From contig NC_092367.1 of assembly GCF_030848805.1 (NCBI RefSeq), positions 10,683,591 to 10,747,590 of the forward strand: a stretch of 64,000 nt of DNA, given 5' to 3'. The translations under genes were made by a program, and so were the position numbers. Under the pieces are notes generated by a model. The model ran no database searches, was not told the origin of the DNA, and saw only the letters and a list, made by a program, of their open reading frames with translations. The stretch comes from Temnothorax longispinosus (Eukaryota > Arthropoda > Insecta > Hymenoptera > Formicidae). Shown here one piece after another: positions 55,821 through 64,000 of this stretch. The first letter of the stretch is position 1. Every line of letters begins with the position of its first letter.

Positions 55821-57386
55821 CCTATTTAAAAAAACAACAATCACATTAACCTGGCCTTAAAAAGGTCACTCAAGGTTAAGTATCCATATTTTCATCATCT
55901 GTCTTTTTTTATATCCTACAACTTTTGTCTCAAATCTTTTTCCGTATCTTCCATATTTTCCGATATATTTTCCTAAGGAAATTAAACTGTATAAGAGAGA
56001 TTTCTATAGTTTCGTAAACAATCTATCAAGAGAACCTCTCTTAGCTACGTTGTCGTTTAGTCTTGCAAGTCCGTTTCGCTAAAAAGAAGTTTCGAGTAAA
56101 AGTGGACAGTAAAAGTGAAAATTTGTGCAAGTGGACAAGTGAAAAATAAAAATTTGTTTATTAAAATATGACACTTCAACGAGGAAGACCACGTGTATTA
56201 AACGAAGAAGCCATCAAGCGTACTTCTCTACTATGTGCGAGAAATTGTAACAAGCCATGGTAAAATTATATCCAAGCGTAATGAGATATGAGTAACTATA
56301 TCAAAAGAAATAGGACAAATACAACCCCATACTATACATATATACCCTCGTTTTAGATAATCGTTATACTATTAAAAGCATCTTGCTTGATATAACAATT
56401 GGATTAGAACTGGAAATAAATAAAGATCTCTCGAAAACTAGTTCTTTGGATGCTAATATTACCAATTCATCAAGAACAACTTTGCCTTCATCAGATAAAG
56501 AATTGGGATAACAAAATAAATGTTATATTTAATAGAAATGAATTCGACAATCTTATAGAGACGAAACACTATTCCAAAAGGAAAAAGAAAAAATCCAAGT
56601 TAAGGCTCCTGGTCCCTGAGCTGAGAACTCTGTGTTGACGGTGGCAATACCGTCGCGGCAGAAATAAGAACTCTCTTCAATGGAGAATTCTGTCCTTTGT
56701 GACATGTTGACAACCTATTTTGCGTTGCGTTAAATTTCTTTATTATTGCTCTGTACTTGTGCTATAACGTTTAACGTATTTGTGAAACTCGTAAAATTTA
56801 ACGTACGGTAAGATTTGCAAGAAATACATAGCGGAAGGAATATTCTCCACTCCTTTCGATAGTCGTCAAACGCCTTGTTTTTCCGTATGTTTAAGCTTCG
56901 TTTTATGGCTGTTTGTTTATTGTCGAAGGAAAAGAATAGTATCCGTTAAATTTTAGAAGTGTGCTGAAACGATTTATAGTAATTTTTTTATTGAAATGTC
57001 TTTTTATTTACCGCAACTTGGAATTTACCGCAACCTAAAATAGGGTAATTTCTCGCCTCGATAGCAAGAAATTCAATATGGCCGCGGTGACTACCCAGGA
57101 GCCTTAACTTTTAGATAATACTAACAATAAGTATCAAAAGCAGGAAAATGGCAAACAGTTCCATAGAAAAAGAAACTCCATTGCTACAGTTTAAAAATTC
57201 CGCCAAATGTAATTAATAAGTTACTCGCATTCACCCTTAAATTTCAGGGTAAAAAATTTTCCTTCTGAGGTGCACCCGGGTGAAGTTTCTAAACGACTTC
57301 ATCTCTGTCATACTAGTACGACCCGAACGTTTCCGAACAGCGTGAGTCTCGGCGGATGCCCCCGGGTAAAGTTTCCGAACGCAGCC
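55821..57386. other. Non-coding stretch
   Basis: No gene is supported. Near 57250-57385 two near-repeats with CCCGGGT and AAGTTTC lie about 100 bases apart. Confidence 0.4.
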
Positions 57387-57607
57387 TTAGGGGGTCTATA
57401 CAGGTACGCGTTTGGTTCGTAACCCCGGCTCGGTTCGGTTTTTACTCGTGCGTGGGTGGGATGTCACGAGCTGGGCTTGGCGTCAGATGAGCCAAATTCG
57501 GACATTTTCCTTTCGTGTATGGTGAAAAAACGTTCGAGTCCGGCTCGCGAATCAAGCTCGCCGAGCCGGACTTGCGAGTCAAACTTGTACGTGTATAGAT
57601 CCCCTTA
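57387..57607. mobile_element. MITE with TTAGGGG ends (221 bp)
   Basis: Ends are TTAGGGGGTCTATACAGGTA and, in reverse, TAAGGGGATCTATACACGTA, with CCGGCTCG in both arms. It cuts off the copia element to its right. Confidence 0.75.
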
Positions 57608-58625
57608 GATATATAGCCCGTTGTGGAATACCGCGCCTCAAGATCTCTTGCATAATCAGTATCTGAAAATCCTATTATATATATTAAGTCTGATTCGCTT
57701 TTGCCGCTTTGATACATTATACCTACATTTTTCGTAGCGACTAGAAATACAAAAATTCTCTTTACCGCTCACCAACTTTCTCTGGAATTATTTAAAAATT
57801 TACTGGCGATATTGACCGTATATGTTATATGTGGACGCGATACAGTAGCAAGAAACATAAGCGATCCGATTGCTTCGCGATATAGTACATTAGACAACTC
57901 CTTTTCTTCAGATTCTACGGGCTCTAGTATTACATAAGGATCTGCTGGAACAGATACTACTTTTGCATCATTCATACCAAATCTTTCGAGAATTTTCTGC
58001 GTGTATGCACTGTGATGCAGGAACATTGTTTTTCTTTCTCTATCTCGAATCAATTGCAACCCGTCAAAGCTACTACAGTCACTGAGAGTCAAATGTACTT
58101 CTTAAGTTCTTTAGATGTCAAACGTACTTCTTAAGTTTTCGATAATTATGTCTAACACTTTTTGATTTGCACGCTACGAGACCATCGTCAACAAACAGCG
58201 CAAGATATATCGCTGATAATTATTATAAAAGATGCACTCGTCAGCATCTGTTTACTTGAACTTAAACCGTTTCAAAAAATCACGAAATTTGCGATTCTAG
58301 CACCGCGGGGCTAGTTTTAGTCCATATAGCGATTTCTTTAACCAACACACTACTTCACTGGCATTGTTTTCGTTTTTCAGACTTGCTGGCAGTTCTATAT
58401 GAATCTCCTCTTCTAGTTCACCATATAGAAATGCTGTACCAAATTGAACCATCTCGAGGTTCTCATGGGTGACTATCGCCAACAGTACTTGCAATACGTC
58501 GTAACGAACTACGGTGAGGTCTTGTAGTCCACTCTTTTCTCCTGAAGAAAGCTTCTGGCACACAACCGCAGCGCACTTCCATCTATTCCTTGAATTACCT
58601 TAAACCTCCATCTTATAACAATCGT
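57608..58625 (-). pseudogene. Copia element 2: RT and RNase H part
   Basis: From the right: RLCARSF, QVLLAIVTHENLEMVQFGTA, FLYGELEEEIHIELP and CWLKKSLYGLKLAP (RT), then, after frame breaks, FLHHSAYTQKILERFGMNDA, VLYREAIGSLMFLATVSRP and FSDTDYARDLEARYSTTGY. The YVDD region is degenerate and the last of RNase H is missing. It is the continuation of the integrase at 59777. Confidence 0.85.
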
Positions 58626-59394
58626 CCTTTTTTCATGATCTCTGGGTGTTATCTGTCACGTGTTGTTTTTCTCGTGAGCCTTGAGCACCTCTTTGATAGC
58701 TCCTTTTCACTAGGACACGTCAGGTCGGGGAGATCCCAGTTGCGCACAGAATAAATCGAACACATCAGGTTGAATCAATTGGACACAGTGACAATCGGAC
58801 ACAGTAGGAAACGGACACACAACGGTTACAATCGGACTTCGCTCGCCTTACTCCCAGGGCAATAGGTGTGGCCAACAGCCTCTGCAGGCTGTTGCCGAAC
58901 CTGGGAGGGGCAAGTGGGCGTGTTTGCCGACTTTACGCGAGGACGGTCAGCGCCGTGGCATTATACGAGCCACCAGTCTGGGCCCCTCAACTGGCGGCCA
59001 CCGCTCTAAGATGCTAATGCGTCGCGTTCAACGAGTGGTGGCCACCAGGGTGCCATGCATATTTCTATTTCAAAATTAATTGCGCCCTCCAGGTATGAAT
59101 CAATTTTTGCTGAATTTAACATACCAACAATTAATCCATATATGCTCATAAAAATACAATACAATTATTTTTAAATTATAATGTAGAAATGTTTTACATA
59201 AAACATGAAACATTGCACATTTATCTAATTTTTTACAAACATTATTTAAAAATTTTATTCTAACAAAACTGTTGTGTTTTGACGAAACATTTTAGAGCAA
59301 TCTTTGCGAAATTTCCGTCATTCATGATGCCATTTACAGAAAAAAAAGATTAGCTACTAGGATGGACAGTAAGAAACGTTTTAAATCAAAAATT
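58626..59394. other. Inserted non-copia sequence
   Basis: It includes GGACACA repeats near 58780-58850, a GC-rich part with AACAGCCTCTGCAGGCTGTT hairpin near 58873, and AT-rich sequence. No gene. It leads into the mariner-like fragment. Confidence 0.4.
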
Positions 59395-59660
59395 TCTCAG
59401 GAGATGGATCAGACTTCGTGGTCATCAGAAGTAGCCACCACGCTCCCCGGATCTCACACCTATGGATTTTTTCGCATGGGGCTTCTTACAAAGTAAAGTG
59501 TATCAAACTCTGCCGGAAAATACGGAAACTCTGAGAAATTGAATTCGCAACGCGTGTGCAAAGATCACTCTTCTCATGCTCGAACGAGTAAGAGAAAATT
59601 TTATGTGTAGAATCGCTTTATATTTAGAACAAAATGGTAGTTACGTAGAACATTTATTGT
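59395..59660 (+). pseudogene. Mariner/Tc1-type transposase C-terminus
   Basis: The frame reads RRWIRLRGHQK, a TAG in place of Trp, PPRSPDLTPMDFFAWGFLQS, KVYQTLPENTETLRN, a TGA, then IRNACAKI and LEQNGSYVEHLL before TAA. PPRSPDLTPMDFFAWG is the last catalytic-region motif of this superfamily. It lies in opposite orientation inside copia element 2. Confidence 0.85.
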
Positions 59661-59776
59661 AAGCATATTTTAAGATTAAAAATAAATTTTGTTCAAATTT
59701 GTTCCTTAAATTGTATCTAGGTTGTTATTTGTATTAATTTTATTTATATTATTAAATTTTATAATTATACTCTATA

Positions 59777-60912
59777 TCACAGAGTTGTAAAAACTAATAT
59801 CCCTTTTGCCACTTTACGCCGAACTTGCATTCTGATCTTATTCTGTAAGTCGAGTAAAGCTTGCCCCGGTAAACAGATAGGCAACCCAACATACTGATGT
59901 GTATGTTGCAGAAGCATCCTGTACATTGCGGTGTTTACTGCCTCCGCCCACAAAGGTAGCTCGATATTTGCCTGCATCATCGTTTGCACTCCACATCGTC
60001 CTGTTGTCTCTCTTTGCCTTACCATTTTGTTCGGGAGTGTACGGACCACTCGTCTCGTGTTTAATCCCTGCATGTACTCCATTATTGCAGTATTTGACCG
60101 TTGTCACTATGCAATCTTCATAACTCGCCCAAATTTATTTGTAGATGCACGTTCGAATATTTTAAAACTCTCGTATGATTTATGTCTTCAAAAAAACACG
60201 TTTCTAAAGCCTGAGGCATTGTCCTAGAACACCACAAAGAACTTCGCACCTCTTATCAACTCCGTCGACATTGGCCCGCACGCATTACTATAAATAAACT
60301 CGCCCGGCCACCTACTCACTTTTTCAACAGTTTTATTAAACGGTAATTTGTGTGATTTCCCAAGTTGGCAAACATCACAGAAAAAGTTACTCTTATCAGT
60401 GCTGCTTACGAGGTCTTTACTCATCAGTTCATTTAATGCACCTTTGTTCAAATGTCCGAGGCGCTCATGCCAGACTCTCAGACTAGTTATTGGACACGAT
60501 AGCTTCGTTGACACACACCGGTATTTTTACGCGGGAGAATAGTCTACATATTTCATTTGACTGCTATACGCCAGTTGCAATGACTTCGTCGTCGCGCATC
60601 ACCAATGTATCGTTCTCGCGAAACACTAAGTAACCTCTCAAAGTGCCAACCAAAAATAAATTTTTTCGAACATCTGGCACATACAAAACGTTCTCAATGC
60701 GGGCTTACCGCCACACACTACTCATTGTCCACATTCACAGTTCCTTCACCGGTGACAATACACTCTCCATTATCGCGATATTGTGCAGCCGTCTCTCTTC
60801 TGACGGAACTCCGCGAATCAGTCTTTTCGAAACGTGACGTGTTTCGAGCAACTACTGTCGATGTACCAAACGTCTTTTTGATCGACACCGAGCAATTCGT
60901 GCCTTTGGTCAC
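59777..60912 (-). pseudogene. Copia element 2: protease end and integrase
   Basis: The protease part (60912-60718) ends in ECIVTGEGTVNVDNE, followed by YVPDVRKNLFLVGTLRGYL. The integrase zinc region reads VWHERLGHLNKGALNELMS and CDVCQLGKSHKLPF (60480-60350). The core ends SGPYTPEQNGKAKRDNRTM and LPLWAEAVNTAMYRM (60060-59920). Several frameshifts and stops. The DSG protease triad is not visible. Confidence 0.85.
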
Positions 60913-60948
60913 TAGATGGCCCCTTGTACCGACCGCGCTTCATCTCTA

Positions 60949-61950
60949 CCCTGGCGGAAATGAGAAGTTTCGTGAACGTTTCTTTGGCGTTTACGTGAGC
61001 GTTTGCGGAAGTTCGTTGAGAGTTTGGAAACGGTCAGTAAAGATTTCATAGAGCGAAAATTCGCACACTGCAGCGTTTGAAAGGCGTTTGTACATAGCGT
61101 TTTTGAGAGTTTGCACATAATTTACATGACGTATGACGATTTGCTGAGAGTTCTTTAAAACATTTATAGGTCCTTTGTTAAACATTTAAGCGTTTACAAC
61201 TACGGTCCACTTGAAGCTACAAATGCTTCGAAGCATTCCTCTTCTCCTTTCTTCCAATGAAAAAAGAAGGAGAAGAAGAACGTTTCAAAGCATTTGTAGC
61301 GCCAAGTAGACCGCAGCCTACTTTTATCATTGGAAACTGCATGCAGCTTCTATCGAGCGTTTAACAAGCGTTTACTCTTGTCGTTAGAAGAATAATTTTT
61401 ATTAATGATAATAGAGATTTCGAAATCGAATCTACTTTTCGCCTTACAGGGGGTCTGCTTATATACACGGTTGGATGTATTTTAAATGCGAAAAAGATGC
61501 GCCGCCTAGCGGCGTTGTTGGAAGAGCGATTGCTGAATGGAGGGAAAACGCTCGTATTACAGCGTCGGGAAAAGCGTTTCTTAGGCGTTTCCAAGCCGTT
61601 TGCGTAAACGCCCTATAATTCGCCGCATTGAAAAAGTATTTGCTGAACAGAGGAAAAACACTTGTCTTACAGCGTTGGGAAAAGCATTTGCTAAACGTTT
61701 GAAAAGTCTGACAAGAAACTCTGCACGAAAGTAAATCAGCGTTTACTAAACGTGCTCTGAAAAGCGTCTCCTCAACATTGCAGAACTTTCACGAAACGTT
61801 ATATATACCGTATTTGATAAATGTTTTAAAAGCATTTAAACCTAACGGCATTGTGTAAGCGTTCTTACAAAGTTTGAAAGCGTATAAACTCTTAAAAACC
61901 CTCATCGAACGGTTGTCAACGCTTTATAAAGCTTCTTATTTTCGCCAAGG
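60949..61950. mobile_element. TA-flanked TIR element rich in GCGTTT
   Basis: It starts CCTGGCGGAAATGAGAAG and ends, in reverse, CCTTGGCGAAAATAAGAAGC, with TA on both sides. Inside, GCGTTT or AACGC appears every few tens of bases in both orientations, and a fold-back (61200-61319) marks the middle. There is no transposase. It separates copia gag from protease. The TA target suggests a mariner-like mobiliser. Confidence 0.75.
61200..61319. repeat. Fold-back element, copy 2
   Basis: Arms with ACAAATGCTTCGAAGCATT and its counterpart AAGCATTTGTAGC flank a purine-rich GAAGGAGAAGAAGAA side. It matches 2150-2268. Confidence 0.65.
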
Positions 61951-61962
61951 TACGCGCTTATG

Positions 61963-62766
61963 TTAACTCTCTGCATATGTTAGTACAAACGCGCAATCTT
62001 GCGAGTCGTCCTCGCCGCGGTCACTTTTTTTATTTATGTTAAGGGCAATCGCGCGTAATGCCCCTTGGCCTGGCCAACAGCAATAGCACTCAACGTCCTT
62101 TTTATCTCGACGCTTCTTCTTTTCGCCTTTGTCCTTAATTTTAGAGTCTTTAAAACTAGTCACTTTGTTGATCTTCATCGCAGCTAACGCACATCTCTCG
62201 TATCAGCGTTTAACCGGATTTCTTTTTCGTAGTCTTTGACCGTCTTCCTATCAGGATCAACGCTATCCCTCGGCCGAAAGGCCAAAAAATTCGCCGTTAA
62301 GCTCGCCAATATTTTGCCATTAACATCCGAGACGTTTTCTCCGAGATTCATGAGCTATCTTGCTATATTTTGCACCTTGGCCATGTGCTGCACTACTGTG
62401 TCCGTCGCTTCCATGCGATACTCATGAAACCGCTGCGTTAATAGTTGTCTGTTCAAGGCCGACTTATGCGCGTAAATCGTTCCAAGTTTATCCCACATCT
62501 CTTTTGCAGTAGAATATGTCAGGAGACACTCGAAGACACTCGAGCTGAGTATATTCCATCGACAAGGATATGACAAACACAGTCCTCGCATTATCTTTGA
62601 TCCATATTTTGCCTTCCGCCAACGCACTGTTTGCCGGCATAATTCTATTACCTTTCACGGCATCGAAGATATCGTACGCGATGAACACCTCAATCATCTG
62701 AAACTTCCAAGGAGATTTGTTCCGTCAAATTTAGATACGTGTCTCGTCGATAGTTCACTCGACATG
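61963..62766 (-). pseudogene. Copia element 2: gag
   Basis: Gag starts MSSELSTRHVSKFDGTNLLG at 62766, then a frameshift gives MIEVFIAYDIFDAVKGNRIM and SALAEGKIWIKDNA. STAKEMWDKLGTIYAHKS and LLTQRFHEYRMEATDTVVQH are typical copia gag. Its end (62178-61963) is basic with ECYCCWPGQGALR, where the CCHC knuckle has decayed. Confidence 0.85.
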
Positions 62767-63058
62767 TTTGCTTGTTTCACTGTTCACCTCCCTTATTCGT
62801 TTGCGAACACTGACAAAAACTTATACGAGCCCCCAATATATGACCGACACCACACACGCGTATACTTTCCGCCGCTCGACAACTCACTAAAGCACCGAGA
62901 AAATCGTGCTTGGGCCCATAACTTGAACGCAAGACGAAGTTTTCTTCGCTTCTTGTGCTTTAGTCGCTGAAAGAGAACGTCGAGGTAAAATTAAGTTTTT
63001 TGTTAAGTTTTTGGTGTTTGCAAACGAGTAAAGGACGTAAACGGCGAAACAAGCAAAA
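62767..63058. other. Spacer between two head-to-head copia gag starts
   Basis: On both sides the sequence next to the ATG reads GAAACAAGCAAA on the coding strand, so the leaders are inverted copies. The centre has no ORF and no clear LTR. Confidence 0.5.
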
Positions 63059-63150
63059 AATGTCGAGTGAACTCTCGATGAGACACGTGTCTAAATTTGA
63101 CAGAAGAAACTTCCTCGGGTAAAAGTTTCAGATGATTCAGATGTTCGGAC
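63059..63150 (+). pseudogene. Second copia gag start, inverted
   Basis: MSSELSMRHVSKFD on the plus strand, then a TAA and KFQMIQMFGQ. It is a diverged copy of the start at 62766, in the opposite direction, and ends within about 100 bases. Confidence 0.8.
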
Positions 63151-63329
63151 AAATAACGGAAAAAACCGAGCACACAGGAACCGGAAAACGAACAAGAGCA
63201 CCGCCGTCATATCCATACTGCGCACACACACTAACACGCGCGCTATTCAAACGCGTAAGACACACCCAACATTAACAAATATTGGTAATTATTTACAATA
63301 GGCCTTTTCCGAATTTTGATGATTTCTTG

Positions 63330-64000
63330 CGGCTCTCTTGGTAAAAATCTTTGTTGTAACTCCGACAGTGATAATAATCAATCAAGGGAGCCCGAAAAAT
63401 ATGTACCGTACCAATATAATTTCGAGATGCCCTTTTATGTCGCGGATATTATTTTTTTCTCTTCCCCTCACCAATACATGTTCTCCGATTCGATGTTACC
63501 ACATCTCAGATTTATCAGGGATCTGATACTATCCCCTTCGATCTGTTTATCTATGTTTGCCATCCTTAGATATTCCTGTCTATTTCCGTCTCTCTCTAAC
63601 TCTTTATACTTCCTATTATACTTCGACTCTATTATATTATTCTCTTATACTTGCCTCTGTATCTCCCAGTCTCTTAATTTAATATCTTCCCCTAAGTTTC
63701 TCCTTTCTCTCCTTAACGACTCAACTGCTTCCACTCCCCACCCGTTTCTATTACAGTCCTTCTCCTATTACAGTTCTTCTCTCTCTCTACCATATCTGTC
63801 TTCCATTTGTTTTTCTCTTTCTCTATCCAACATTTCTTGACCCATCTGCTCTCATCCATTTCCCTAATTTTTTCCTCATATCCCATTGCCCTTCCTCCCC
63901 ATCCTATCCTAAGCTTTCTCAACCCCAGTTCCGATGACATTAGGTATCTTGGGGTACAGAACTTTAAATTGAAAACCCATCTTGCGTAATCCAGCATAAT
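63330..64000 (-). pseudogene. LINE copy 3, C-terminal part, cut by the window edge
   Basis: The frame 63997-63713 reads YARWVFNLKFCTPRYLMSSE, a LINE ORF2 C-terminal pattern also seen at 28570 (RWTLALDWCTPGYMIREE). A diverged continuation with SKYNRKYKELERDGNRQEYL and ISKLYWYGTYFSG reaches about 63340 with several breaks. The element continues beyond 64000. Confidence 0.75.

Noticed and set aside
56167..56274. Peptide LQRGRPRVLNEEAIKR resembling a transposase helix-turn-helix
   Set aside because: It stops after about 30 residues and no DDE sequence follows.
60605..61051. Plus-strand ORF of 148 residues
   Set aside because: It is the antisense of copia protease and of the start of the TIR element.

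Overview
The window looks like repeat-rich, AT-biased nuclear DNA from an insect, most likely a hymenopteran such as an ant. The reasons are the transposon families present, a copy of the insect telomere motif TTAGG, short GT-AG introns, and broken ORFs almost everywhere. There are no bacterial operons. No species is assigned; this is inference from content.

Almost all of the 64 kb is transposable-element debris, often nested. From left to right: palindromic MITEs and simple repeats (1-5.2 kb); an intron-containing but broken copy of the actin-related protein Arp2 (6.55-7.52 kb, minus); a PIF/Harbinger (HARBI1-type) transposase with two introns (8.0-9.3 kb, minus); a copia 3' end with its LTR (9.3-10.0 kb); a tnp2-like DNA transposase followed by a repeat-coding ORF (10.1-13.0 kb); the integrase end and a decayed envelope gene of an errantivirus-like Ty3/gypsy element (14.3-17.3 kb); a second gypsy element (minus) split by a 4.05-kb GC-rich insertion of unknown type (17.35-24 kb); minisatellites built on a GTCCAA motif (23.7-24.6 kb).

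The middle holds a near full-length APE-type LINE (27.8-32.3 kb, minus) inside a palindromic MITE. Next to it is the only good candidate for a host protein-coding exon, a tyrosine-motif-rich protein (33.9-35.0 kb, minus). Then come SWIM and YqaJ nuclease fragments, a gag zinc knuckle with a gypsy LTR, and a large DDE transposase (40.0-43.7 kb) interrupted by about 1.5 kb.

The right part has two Penelope-like element fragments with GIY-YIG nuclease domains and hammerhead-like cores, a second LINE split by a TIR element that itself carries a 5S rRNA-like segment and a Penelope insertion, a third gypsy element with a SAP-like gag (52.2-55.3 kb), and a copia element (57.6-62.8 kb) split by a mariner fragment and a 1-kb TA-flanked TIR element. 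A third LINE copy runs off the right edge.

The genes do not form one pathway. The window reads as a graveyard in which insertion order can be worked out from nesting and target-site duplications. The least familiar signals are the 5S-like segment inside a DNA transposon, the 18.3-22.4 kb insertion, the 1-kb GCGTTT-rich element, and the inverted GTCCAA minisatellite flanking a GC-rich block with TTAGG units.
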